This document shows positions 51,423 to 60,531 of a stretch of DNA of 64,000 nt, piece by piece; positions within the stretch are counted from its first letter, which is position 1, and each line of letters starts with the position of its first letter. The stretch spans positions 165,252-229,251 of the forward strand of contig JADJUC010000005.1 of NCBI GenBank assembly GCA_016710885.1, read 5' to 3'. This DNA is from Candidatus Proximibacter danicus (lineage in GTDB: Bacteria > Pseudomonadota > Gammaproteobacteria > Burkholderiales > Rhodocyclaceae). The translations under genes and the position numbers were made by a program. Below the pieces are notes generated by a model that did not search any database, was not told the DNA's origin, and was given only the letters and a program-made list of their open reading frames with translations.

Positions 51423-52947
51423 TCAGTCCTCAACCAACTCCCGGTAGCGCGCAATCTCGAAATCGGTACCGGATTCGATCTGCTCGACCGGCATCAGCAG
51501 ATAGCGCTTGTCGCCGCTGATGTACTCCAGGTTTTCACGAAAATCGAAGGTCGCCGGGGGCAACACCAGCCGCACTTCCCCCGGAACCTTGTCCTCAGCG
51601 AGACGAATGCCAGGTACGCCAGCTGCGGCCGAATAGGTACTGCTGCGCAGGCGCAAATCGATACTGGTAGCCTGTCGCGCCAGCGTCTGGATACCGACCG
51701 CGGCTTGGCTCTCGTTCTCCTTCGACAGTCGACGGACAACGCCCAGCACCCAGTTATCCCCGCCCTCTGGCTGCAGACTGATCAGCGCACCGACCTTCAA
51801 CCAGTCACCCCCAATATTGCTGATCGCCGCGCCAAAGCCGCCGAGGCTGACGTTGTCGACCACCCAACTATCGGCAGTGCGCTCCTTGCCGACGCGGGCA
51901 ACATCTCCGGCAAAAACGGTAAAACTGTCATCAAAGCCATGCAACACGGCCAGACGTGTCTTGACGTTATGCCGCGGATGCTCGCGCAGTGGCGGGTGCG
52001 CCGCCCAATACAGCGACAGGTGGCGCAGCACCGGCAACAGGGCACGTGCCTGATACTGGCCGCCGAGGTTGAGGTCGTTCGGCACTTCACCGCGCTCGAC
52101 GTGATGAACCATATCCTGAAGCAGTTTTGGTATCGATCCCGCCGAAAAGAACCGCAGCGACGGCGTCACTGCGGCAGGCAGCTTGGCCATGCGCATCGGT
52201 GGCAACGAACGCGTTGCGTCGACCCAATACAGGCTCTCTTTGAGGGCTTCGGCAGAAAAACACGAATCCGGGCAGGAAATGGGCAAGCAGGCGATCGGCC
52301 AGTTCGATCTCGAGCGGCATCAGGCTATCCATCGACGAGGCATGGAAAGCCAGCACATGCAGATATTCGCCAGTGGCCGATGTTGCGCCGGAGGCGTTCG
52401 GATAAAGCTGTACAGGCTTCTGCGCGACCTTGCCCGCTTCAGCCAGCAGATAGGCATGGCCGAGGCGCTGCCACAACTCGCCGGGAACCTGTCCATAGCG
52501 CAACTCGATCCACTTCACCTGCTGCCCAAGCGCCGAAACCGTGCGCACCGCCAGCAGCGGCAGCGAATGCTTGAGCGCCTCGGCATCCTTGTCTTTGCCA
52601 CCCGCCTTGCCAAGGCAGCGCTCCAGAAGGTCAGCCAGCAAGCCCCAATAGGAGAAGATTCCCGACCATAGACGCTTCTCCTCGGAACGGGAGAGACGCG
52701 GCGAATTCAGATAATTGCGGGCAAGCGTCTTGAGATGGGGCTGTGCCGCATCATCAAGCTGGCGGACGATGTCAAACAACTGGTCGGCCCGGAATCCATC
52801 GGCATTCCCCAAAGACTCCAGCCACCCCGCCACCTCATCGACCGCCTTGAAGGCATTGTCCAGCGGCAACTCGGAGAGGACACGCTTGAGGTCCTTGGGG
52901 TCGGCCAAGGGATGATCGGGGCGTGCCGAAAACAGGTTCAGGATCAT
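51423..52947 (-). CDS. PilZ-type domain protein with helical N-terminal region, frameshifted
   Basis: About 507 aa if restored. N-terminal 280 residues (from ATG 52947) are mostly helical without a recognised family. The C-terminal part carries a PilZ pattern: RHNVKTR (R-x5-R arginines), VDNVSLGGFGAAI (N-x-S-x-G-G) and WVLGVVRRL...AAVGIQTLA, which suggests c-di-GMP binding. The frame changes at 52268-52272, where one extra G turns LPDSCFSAEAL into LPGFVFFC. No enzyme domain is seen. Monocistronic, opposite to mog. Confidence 0.7.
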
Positions 52948-53052
52948 GACTCTTTCTCCAGCGCCGACCGTTCCCGGTCGCCATGCCGTATGGATGATCC
53001 GGACAGTCTAATGACCATCATGCACCGGAAGCAAGAGAAAGCTGCACACTGC

Positions 53053-53080
53053 AGCGGCCGCACGCGACGGTGCGGCCGCT
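53053..53080 (-). terminator. strong hairpin after the universal stress protein gene
   Basis: AGCGGCCGCAC / GTGCGGCCGCT, 11-bp perfect stem, 6-nt loop, 19 bp beyond the stop. No clear T-run follows on the minus strand, so termination is likely but not certain. Confidence 0.45.
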
Positions 53081-53098
53081 CGGCCACTGCTCCGCGGC

Positions 53099-53554
53099 TT
53101 ACTCGCCGCGCACGAGCAACAAGGAGGTTTCGACCTTGCGCACCAGCCGCTCGGCAACGCTGCCGACAAAGAAGCGTTCCATACCGCGGCGGCCATGCGT
53201 ACCAACGACAAGCAGGTCGGCACCCCACTCGGCACAGGCCTCGGCAAGCATGTCGGAAATGTGCTTGGTCTCCGACTCGACCAGTTTCAGTTCCGCCTCA
53301 AGGCCGGCAGCAGCCACGCGCTGGGCCGCACGGTCGAGGAAGGCGCCGGCACCCTTGCGCATCTTGTACTCGATTTTTCCGACGCTGTTCGGCAGCAGAT
53401 TTTCGGCATGCGAGTGATGACCAAACATCGTCTCGTCGAGCGCGTGCAGCAGGCCGAGGGTTGCGCCGCAGTTCTTGCTGAGTTCAATGGCGGTGTCGAG
53501 GACCTTGTCGGTCATGAAGCTGTCGTCGATGGCGACGAGGATGCGTTTGTACAT
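53099..53554 (-). CDS. universal stress protein (UspA family)
   Basis: 151 aa. Starts MYKRILVAIDDSFMTDKVLD; ATP-binding type motif VVGTHGRRGMERFFVGSVAERLVRK (G-x2-G-x9-G-S) at the C-terminal side, so it belongs to the ATP-binding UspFG/MJ0577-like branch. ATG 53554 has AGGAG 6 nt upstream; the frame is open upstream to 53629. Cytosolic; role in stress survival is known only for the family. Confidence 0.92.
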   Translation of the reverse strand: MYKRILVAIDDSFMTDKVLDTAIELSKNCGATLGLLHALDETMFGHHSHAENLLPNSVGKIEYKMRKGAGAFLDRAAQRVAAAGLEAELKLVESETKHISDMLAEACAEWGADLLVVGTHGRRGMERFFVGSVAERLVRKVETSLLLVRGE

Positions 53555-53740
53555 GCGGATCTCCTTGCTTGCCCTGAGGGGGTCAATTTTAAATATGTCA
53601 GACAACCAGAACAATCCGAAGAATACCATCCCAAGCCCCGGAAACCAGCCGTTTCACAATGCGGCGGAGCACACCGATTCAAGCCGGGCAATTCGTTTAG
53701 AATGTTTGCCACCTCCACAGCTCCCCAATCGACTGGAACC

Positions 53741-54535
53741 ATGCAGCAATACCTTGATCTGATGCGTCACGTGCTGGCGCACGGCAACGAAAAATCCGAC
53801 CGCACTGGCACCGGCACCCGTTCGGTCTTCGGCTGGCAGATGCGCTTCAACCTGGAAGACGGTTTTCCGGTACTGACCACCAAGAAGCTGCACCTGCGTT
53901 CGATCATCCACGAGTTGCTGTGGTTCCTGCAGGGCGACACCAACATCAAGTACCTGCAGGACAACGGCGTTCGCATCTGGGACGAGTGGGCCGACGAGAA
54001 TGGCGATCTCGGCCCGGTCTACGGGCACCAGTGGCGCCACTGGACCACCGCCGACGGCCGCGAGATTGACCAGATCGTACAACTGGTCGAAGGCCTGAAG
54101 AAGAACCCGGATTCGCGCCGCCACCTGGTCAGTGCCTGGAATCCCGGCGACGTGGATCGTATGGCGCTGCCGCCCTGCCACGCGCTGTTCCAGTTCTATG
54201 TTGCCGATGGCCGCCTCTCTTGCCAGCTCTACCAGCGCAGCGCCGACATCTTCCTCGGCGTGCCTTTCAATATCGCCTCCTATGCGCTGCTGACGCTGAT
54301 GCTGGCGCAGGTTTGCAACCTCAAACCCGGCGACTTCGTGCATACGCTGGGCGATGCCCACCTCTACAGCAACCACCTGGAACAGGCGCAACTGCAGTTG
54401 TCGCGAGAAACGCGCGCCCTGCCGACGCTGCGCATCAATCCCGAAGTGAAGGATCTGTTCGCCTTCCGTTTTGAGGATTTCACGCTGGAAGGCTACGATC
54501 CACATCCGCACATTCCGGCGCCTGTCGCAGTCTGA
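53741..54535 (+). CDS. thyA: thymidylate synthase
   Basis: 264 aa, same length as E. coli ThyA. Catalytic Cys146 in ALPPCHALFQFYV; RTGTGT phosphate loop at 21-26; QLYQRSADIFLGVPFNIASYALL nucleotide site. Methylates dUMP using methylene-THF. It is followed by pgi (26 bp) and then folA, which regenerates THF, so thyA and folA act together although pgi lies between. Confidence 0.98.
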   Translation: MQQYLDLMRHVLAHGNEKSDRTGTGTRSVFGWQMRFNLEDGFPVLTTKKLHLRSIIHELLWFLQGDTNIKYLQDNGVRIWDEWADENGDLGPVYGHQWRHWTTADGREIDQIVQLVEGLKKNPDSRRHLVSAWNPGDVDRMALPPCHALFQFYVADGRLSCQLYQRSADIFLGVPFNIASYALLTLMLAQVCNLKPGDFVHTLGDAHLYSNHLEQAQLQLSRETRALPTLRINPEVKDLFAFRFEDFTLEGYDPHPHIPAPVAV

Positions 54536-54561
54536 CTCTGACACTCTGACAGTCTGAACCC

Positions 54562-56163
54562 ATGACAATCGCCAACTCCCGCGCCTGGCAGGCGCTTGAG
54601 GAACATGCCGCAGCGATGCGCGGCCAGCATCTGCGCGAACTTTTTGCCGCAGACAGCACGCGCTTTCCACACCTCTCACTGGAAGTTGACGGACTGCTTT
54701 TCGACTACTCGAAACAGCGGCTCGACGCAAAAACGCGCACCCTGCTCGCCGCCCTCGCCGAAGAACGTCAGGTCAAGGCGTGGGTGGAATGCATGTTCAC
54801 TGGCGAACCGGTCAACGGCAGCGAAAACCGCGCCGCGTTGCATACCGCCTTGCGCAGCAGCAGCACCACGCCGCTTTGCGTCGATGGGCACGATGTGATG
54901 CCCGGCATTCATGCCAGCCGCGCGCGGATGCGGGCATTCTGCGATGCCGTGCGCAGTACACAATGGCGAGGCTTCTCGGGAGAGCCGATCCGGAACATCG
55001 TCAACCTCGGCATCGGCGGCTCCGACCTCGGCCCGCGCATGCTGACGACGGCGCTCAGTGCCTATACCCACCCCTCGCTGCGGGTGCACTACGTTTCCAA
55101 TATCGATGCCGCCGACCTGGCACCGGTACTGGAAAGCCTGGACCCGCGCACGACGCTGTTCGTCGTCGCCAGCAAGACCTTCACCACGCTGGAAACGCTG
55201 ACCAACGCCCGCACCGCGCGCGCCTGGCTGCTGAGCGCAGCCGGCAACGCCGACGATGCGGCGATGGCCCGGCAGTTCATTGCGATCACCGCCAACGCTG
55301 CCGAGGCATTGCGTTTCGGCATTCCACCAGACAATCTGTTCGAATTTCATGACTGGGTTGGTGGCCGTTTTTCGCTGTGGTCCCCGGTCGGCCTTTCCTT
55401 GGCGTTGGCCATCGGCATGGAAGCCTTCGAGCAGTTGCTGGCCGGTGCCGAAGCCATGGACAAGCACTTCCGCACCGCCCCCATCGAGCAAAATCTGCCG
55501 ATGCTGATGGCGCTGATCGGCATCTGGAACATCAATTTCCTCGGCGCCTGGAATCTCTCGATTTCCCCCTACAGCCAATCGCTGCGCTACCTGCCGGATT
55601 ACTTGCAGCAACTCGACATGGAATCCAACGGCAAGTCGCTGACGCCGGACGGCACGCCGGTTGGCGTGCATACCGCGCCGGTCCTCTGGGGCGGTGCCGG
55701 CAGCAACACCCAGCATGCCTATTTCCAGTTGCTGCATCAGGGCGGCTGTCTGATACCCAGCGACTTCATCGCTTTTGCCGAAAGCGATTACCCCCTCGCC
55801 AGCCACCATGAGAAGCTGCTATCCAACTGTCTGGCCCAGGCCGAAGCCCTGGCCTTCGGCAACACGCATGCCGATCCCCTCCGCGCGTGCGCCGGTAACC
55901 AGCCCTCGTCAATGCTGTTGCTGCCCCGTCTCGACCCGTTCACGCTTGGCCAATTGATCGCCGCTTACGAACACAAGGTATGCGCCCAGGCCGCGATCTG
56001 GGGCATCAACCCCTTTGACCAATGGGGCGTCGAACTCGGCAAGCAACTGGCCGCCCGCCTGCTGCCAGCCATCGAATCCACCCACCCGGATGAATCCCTG
56101 AAAACCGACGCCTCGACCGCCGGGCTCATTGCCTGGCTGCACTCGGAAAGAAAGCCCGCATGA
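54562..56163 (+). CDS. pgi: glucose-6-phosphate isomerase
   Basis: 533 aa. Signature blocks NLGIGGSDLGPRM, VASKTFTTLETLTNA, WVGGRFSLWSPVGLSLAL and the C-terminal INPFDQWGVELGKQLA with the active-site Lys. Catalyses G6P to F6P. Overlaps the folA ATG by 4 bp (ATGA), so it is coupled to dihydrofolate reductase. Confidence 0.97.
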   Translation: MTIANSRAWQALEEHAAAMRGQHLRELFAADSTRFPHLSLEVDGLLFDYSKQRLDAKTRTLLAALAEERQVKAWVECMFTGEPVNGSENRAALHTALRSSSTTPLCVDGHDVMPGIHASRARMRAFCDAVRSTQWRGFSGEPIRNIVNLGIGGSDLGPRMLTTALSAYTHPSLRVHYVSNIDAADLAPVLESLDPRTTLFVVASKTFTTLETLTNARTARAWLLSAAGNADDAAMARQFIAITANAAEALRFGIPPDNLFEFHDWVGGRFSLWSPVGLSLALAIGMEAFEQLLAGAEAMDKHFRTAPIEQNLPMLMALIGIWNINFLGAWNLSISPYSQSLRYLPDYLQQLDMESNGKSLTPDGTPVGVHTAPVLWGGAGSNTQHAYFQLLHQGGCLIPSDFIAFAESDYPLASHHEKLLSNCLAQAEALAFGNTHADPLRACAGNQPSSMLLLPRLDPFTLGQLIAAYEHKVCAQAAIWGINPFDQWGVELGKQLAARLLPAIESTHPDESLKTDASTAGLIAWLHSERKPA

Positions 56164-56642
56164 GCACCCTGTCCCTGATCGCCGCCATGGCCAACGAGCG
56201 CGTCATCGGCCGCGACAACACCCTGCCCTGGCGCCTGCCGGAAGACCTGCAGCACTTCAAGCGCACAACGCTCGGCAAACCGGTGATCATGGGGCGAAAA
56301 ACCTGGGAATCGCTCGGCCGCCCCTTGCCGGGACGACGCAACATTGTCGTCAGCCGCAATCCTGATTACCTGCCGGTGGGTGGCGAACTCGTCAGCTCGC
56401 TGGAAGCCGCCATGGCGGCAACGGCCGACGTGGAGGAGGCCTTCGTCATCGGCGGCGCCGATCTCTATCGGCAGGCCCTGCCGCTGGCGCAGCGCATCTA
56501 CCTGACGGAAATTGCCGGCGACTATGCCGGTGACGCCCACTTTCCCGAATTTGCCGCAGCCGACTGGCGCGAGGTTTCGCGCGAGGCCCATACCAGCAGC
56601 GACGGCATCGCCTACGCTTTCGTCCTCTACCAGCGCGGCTGA
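56160..56642 (+). CDS. folA: dihydrofolate reductase
   Basis: 160 aa. LSLIAAMANERVIGRDNTLPWRLPEDLQHFK with the catalytic acidic residue following W, VIMGRKTWESLG, NIVVSRNPDY and EEAFVIGGADLYRQAL (NADPH loop). Regenerates tetrahydrofolate consumed by ThyA. Translationally coupled to pgi. Confidence 0.97.
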   Translation: MSTLSLIAAMANERVIGRDNTLPWRLPEDLQHFKRTTLGKPVIMGRKTWESLGRPLPGRRNIVVSRNPDYLPVGGELVSSLEAAMAATADVEEAFVIGGADLYRQALPLAQRIYLTEIAGDYAGDAHFPEFAAADWREVSREAHTSSDGIAYAFVLYQRG

Positions 56643-56681
56643 CCGCGCCAGCCGCTGCGGGCGCGGAACAGATTCAGCCTT

Positions 56682-57317
56682 TCAGTTTTTCCGACCTTCC
56701 AGGCGGTTGAACTCCTCCAGGCAACGCCCGAGTGCCTTGCCGTAATCTCCGGGGCTGCCACCGCTCAAGGTACAACCGCCGGCCGCAGCGGGTTCTGCAA
56801 CTTCCTGTGCCGGCTTCGCCTCGGTTTTATTGCTTTCCGGCAAAGCCGGCGTTTTTTCCGTAGATGCTGCCGGCGCTGCTTTTGCTGCTACCTCCGGCAT
56901 CGCCGGTGGTGAGGATTCACTGCCAGCAACGGCAGGAAGCGCAGCCGACGCGGCATTTTCCTTGAGTGGCGGCGGAAGGCTTGCCGCCGGCGGACTGGCC
57001 GCCATGATTTCCTCATGCGCTTTCCGCCCTGCCTCGGCACGCATCCGGGCCTCCTCTGCCTCGCGCTTTGCCGCTTCTTCGCGCAATGCAAGCTCGCGCT
57101 TTTTCACCTCGGCCTGCGCCTGGGCGACTTCCTTCTGCTTGACGCTGGCGCGATAGGCAAACACACCGGAAACGATCAGCACCAAAATCAGCAAGCCCGC
57201 GCCGCCGAGGATCAGGGTCCGTTTCGACAAACGGAAACGGCGGCCCTCGCCGGGTTCGCCGCCAGCTTCCGTCGCCGCGGACGCATCCTCCAGATCGTCT
57301 TTCTTCAGTTCTTCCAT
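56682..57317 (-). CDS. single-pass membrane protein with coiled coil and Ala/Pro-rich region, unknown function
   Basis: 211 aa, not recognised. Acidic cytosolic start (about 1-30), membrane helix at about 34-56 (LILGGAGLLILVLIVSGVFAY), a Glu/Lys/Ala coiled coil at about 58-105, an Ala/Pro/Ser-rich linker, and a short conserved-looking end with two parts, GGCTLSGGSPGDYGKALGRC and LEEFNRLEGRK. The C-terminal piece would be periplasmic, with its two cysteines able to pair. Convergent with folA and divergent from dusB. Confidence 0.7.
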   Translation of the reverse strand: MEELKKDDLEDASAATEAGGEPGEGRRFRLSKRTLILGGAGLLILVLIVSGVFAYRASVKQKEVAQAQAEVKKRELALREEAAKREAEEARMRAEAGRKAHEEIMAASPPAASLPPPLKENAASAALPAVAGSESSPPAMPEVAAKAAPAASTEKTPALPESNKTEAKPAQEVAEPAAAGGCTLSGGSPGDYGKALGRCLEEFNRLEGRKN

Positions 57318-57533
57318 GAAGCACCTCGTCTAGCACTTTGTTCAGCATGGAATAAATTACGGCATCCCACGGCAATTCTGGAAGTGTCGCAAGAAAGCGG
57401 CGTTGCGTCGACGCCAACGCACCATCCGGCAAACTTTCCTTTGCAACAAACCTGACTATTTTTTAGGCAGTCGTTGCGGTACAATCCGCGCCTTTCCGAC
57501 GCCATCCAACCACCCGAAAACACCATCCAGCAC

Positions 57534-58559
57534 ATGGAATTCTGCGGCTTCACTCTCCGGAACAACCTCTTCGTCGCCCCCATGGCGGGCGTGACGGATC
57601 GGCCTTTCCGGCAGTTGTGCAAACAGCTCGGTGCAGGCTTGGCCGTTTCGGAAATGGTCACCTCGAATTCGCTGCTCTATGGCAGCGCCAAGACGCTGCG
57701 CCGGGCCAACCACACCGGCGAAGTCGCGCCGATTTCGGTGCAGATCGCCGGCGCCGACCCGAAGATGATGGCCCAGGCTGCCCGCCATAATGTGGCTAAC
57801 GGCGCGCAGATCATCGACATCAACATGGGCTGCCCGGCAAAGAAGGTGTGCAACGTCATGGCCGGCTCGGCGCTCTTGCGCGACGAGCCGCTGGTCCGGC
57901 AGATTCTGGAAACCGTTGTCCAGGCGGTTCCCGACACGCCAGTGACCCTCAAGATCCGCACCGGCTGGGACATGCAGAACCGCAATGCGCTGGCCATCCT
58001 GAAAGTGGCTGAAGCTGCGGGCATCCGCGCGCTGGCCATCCACGGCCGCACGCGCTGCCAGCAATACACCGGCCATGCCGAGTACGACACCATCCGCGCC
58101 GTAAAAGCCGAAGCCCGCATCCCGATCATCGCCAATGGCGACATCGGCTCGCCGGAAAAGGCGAAGCTGGTGCTCGATGCCTCCGGCGCCGATGCGGTGA
58201 TGATCGGCCGTGCCGCACAGGGCCGCCCCTGGCTGTTCCGCGAGATCGAGCATTATCTGAAAACCGGCGAGCACCTGCCGCCAGCGCGTGTTGTCGAAAT
58301 TCACGACATCCTGCGCGCCCACCTCGAAGACCTCTACAGCTTCTACGGCATCGAGACCGGCGTGCGCGTGGCCCGCAAGCATATTGCCTGGTACACCAAG
58401 GGGCTGGTCGGTTCGGCTGCCTTCCGCCATGCGATGAACCAGTTGCCGACACTTGAGTTGCAACAGCAGGCCGTCAATGATTTCTTTTTCACGCTCGCCG
58501 AACAAAGCGAGCACCTTAGCTACGCAGATAGCGAAAACCGCGGCGTACTTGCAGCCTGA
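57534..58559 (+). CDS. dusB: tRNA-dihydrouridine synthase B
   Basis: 341 aa. FMN enzyme reducing uridines in tRNA. APMAGVTDRPFRQLC, INMGCPAKKVCNVMAGSALL with the catalytic Cys, RTRCQQYTGHAEY and ANGDIGSPEKA are typical of DusB. Start chosen at MEFCGFTLRNNLFVAPM; the frame is open to 57474. dusB-fis is the classical arrangement in gamma- and betaproteobacteria. Confidence 0.96.
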   Translation: MEFCGFTLRNNLFVAPMAGVTDRPFRQLCKQLGAGLAVSEMVTSNSLLYGSAKTLRRANHTGEVAPISVQIAGADPKMMAQAARHNVANGAQIIDINMGCPAKKVCNVMAGSALLRDEPLVRQILETVVQAVPDTPVTLKIRTGWDMQNRNALAILKVAEAAGIRALAIHGRTRCQQYTGHAEYDTIRAVKAEARIPIIANGDIGSPEKAKLVLDASGADAVMIGRAAQGRPWLFREIEHYLKTGEHLPPARVVEIHDILRAHLEDLYSFYGIETGVRVARKHIAWYTKGLVGSAAFRHAMNQLPTLELQQQAVNDFFFTLAEQSEHLSYADSENRGVLAA

Positions 58560-58591
58560 GTTGCACCACAAATCCAAAGGGGAAGGCCAAC

Positions 58592-58828
58592 ATGGCCCGT
58601 CACAACGATATATCGACGTGCGTCACCGGCGCACTGGAAAAATATTTCCGCGATCTCGACGGCGAAATACCGTCCTCAATCTACGACATGGTGCTGAAGA
58701 ATGTCGAGAAACCGATGCTTGAAGTCGTCCTGCGTCAGGCCGACGGCAACCAGACACTGGCGGCAGAGATGCTCGGCATCAACCGCAACACGCTGCGCAA
58801 GAAACTGACCGAACACAACCTGCTCTAA
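58592..58828 (+). CDS. fis: Fis-family DNA-binding protein
   Basis: 78 aa. The C-terminal helix-turn-helix QTLAAEMLGINRNTLRKKLTEHNLL is Fis-like; the N-terminal half is shorter than in enterobacterial Fis (98 aa), as in other betaproteobacteria. Nucleoid-associated regulator and DNA bender. AAGGGGAAGG precedes its ATG. Same strand as dusB and purH with gaps of 32 and 27 bp. Confidence 0.95.
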   Translation: MARHNDISTCVTGALEKYFRDLDGEIPSSIYDMVLKNVEKPMLEVVLRQADGNQTLAAEMLGINRNTLRKKLTEHNLL

Positions 58829-58855
58829 TCACCCAACGACTCCTCACACTTCGCC

Positions 58856-60483
58856 ATGACTATCCGCCAAGCCCTCATTTCCGTCTCCGACAAAACCGGT
58901 GTCCTTGAATTCGCCCAAGGGCTTGCCGCCCAGGGCGTCAAGCTGCTGTCCACCGGCGGCACCGCCAAGATGCTGCGCGATGCCGGCCTTGCCGTCACCG
59001 AAATCGGCGACTACACCGGCTTCCCGGAAATGCTCGACGGCCGCGTCAAGACGCTGCACCCGAAGGTGCATGGCGGCATCCTCGCCCGCCGCGACCTGCC
59101 GGAGCATCTGGCGACCATTGAACAGCACGGCATCCCGACCATCGACCTCGTTTGCGTGAACCTCTATCCGTTCGCCGCCACCATCGCCAAGGCCGGCGTG
59201 ACGCTGGAAGATGCGATCGAGAACATCGACATCGGCGGCCCGGCCATGGTCCGCTCCTCGGCCAAGAACTACGCCGGCGTGGCCATCGTCACCGACCCAG
59301 AAGACTACGCGCCGCTGCTCGCCGAAATGAAGGCCAATGGCGGCGCCCTGCAACTGGGTACCCGCTTCAACCTGGCGAAGAAGGCCTTCACGCACACCGC
59401 CCGCTACGACAGCATGATCGCCAACTGGCTGACCGGCCTCGAAGAAGGCGCCAAGCCAAGCCGGCCGAAGCCGCCCCGCTCCCGTCCGTCTTCCCGGCCA
59501 AGCTGCAACTGGCGTTCGACCGCACCGAAATCCTGCGCTACGGCGAGAACTCGCACCAGAGCGCCGCCTTCTACCGCGAAACCAATCCGGTCGCCGGCAG
59601 CATCGCCGCCTACAGCCAGCTGCAGGGCAAGGAACTCTCGTACAACAACATCGCCGATTCCGACGCAGCCTGGGAATGTGTCAAGACCTTCGACGCCCCG
59701 GCCTGCGTCATCGTCAAGCACGCCAACCCGTGCGGCGTGGCCATCGACGGCACCCTGCTCGGCGCCTACGAAAAAGCCTTCAAGACCGACTCGACCTCGG
59801 CCTTCGGCGGCATCATCGCCTTCAACGGCGAAGTCGGCATCGACGTGGTGAACGCCATGAACGAACGCAAGCACTTCGTCGAAGTGCTGATCGCTCCGGC
59901 CTTCAGTGCCGAAGCCAAGGCGGCTCTGGCATCGAAGCAAAACCTGCGCGTGCTGGTCGTGCCCATGTCGCGTGAACTGAACGCGCTCGAATACAAGCGC
60001 GTCGGCGGCGGCCTGCTGGTGCAGACGCCGGACAACTTCACCGCTCAGGCCACCGGCCTCAAGGTGGTCACCAAGAAGCAGCCGACCGCGCAGCAGATCG
60101 AAGACCTGCTCTTCGCCGAGCGCGTCGCCAAGTTCGTCAAGTCGAACGCCATCGTCTTCTGCGGTGGCGGCATGACGCTGGGCGTCGGCGCCGGCCAGAT
60201 GTCGCGCGTCGATTCGACCAAGATCGCCAGCATCAAGGCGCAGCACGCCGGCCTCGACCTGAAGGGCTCGGTCGTCGCCTCGGATGCCTTCTTCCCGTTC
60301 CGCGATGGTGTCGACGTGCTGGCCGAAGCCGGTGCCGTCGCCGTCATCCAGCCGGGCGGCTCGATGCGCGATGAAGAAGTCATCGCCGCAGCCGACGAGC
60401 ATGGCCTGGCCATGGTGTTGACAGGCGCCCGTCACTTCCGTCACTCTAAAACCATTGACCACACAGAGGGCACGCAGAGCTAA
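58856..60483 (+). CDS. purH: bifunctional AICAR transformylase/IMP cyclohydrolase, frameshifted
   Basis: About 542 aa if restored. Frame one gives the MGS-like IMP cyclohydrolase (RQALISVSDKTGVLEFAQGL, LLSTGGTAKMLRDAG, DGRVKTLHPKVHGGIL); the AICAR transformylase part (LRYGENSHQSAAFYRE, CVIVKHANPCGVA, KSNAIVFCGGGMTLGVGAGQMSRVDS) is in another frame. One base is missing at about 59450-59460 (GCCAAGCCAAGCC). The usual end GARHFRH is followed by 12 extra residues (SKTIDHTEGTQS) that come from element D. Makes the last two steps to IMP. Confidence 0.93.
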
Positions 60484-60518
60484 ACTCTGTGCTTCCTCTG
60501 TGCCTACTCCACTGTGGT
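60458..60518. repeat. palindromic intergenic element overlapping the purH end (element D)
   Basis: ACCACACAGAGGGCACGCAG (from 60458) and CTCTGTGCTTCCTCTGTG followed by CACTGTGGT (to 60518) are inverted, with a short TAAA centre that supplies the purH stop codon. It ends 13 bp before the purD start. Confidence 0.6.
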
Positions 60519-60531
60519 GAAAGGTTCCTGA

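Noticed and set aside
57480..57485. TACAAT as -10 box of dusB-fis
   Set aside because: No acceptable -35 box at 16-18 bp; too weak to list as a promoter.
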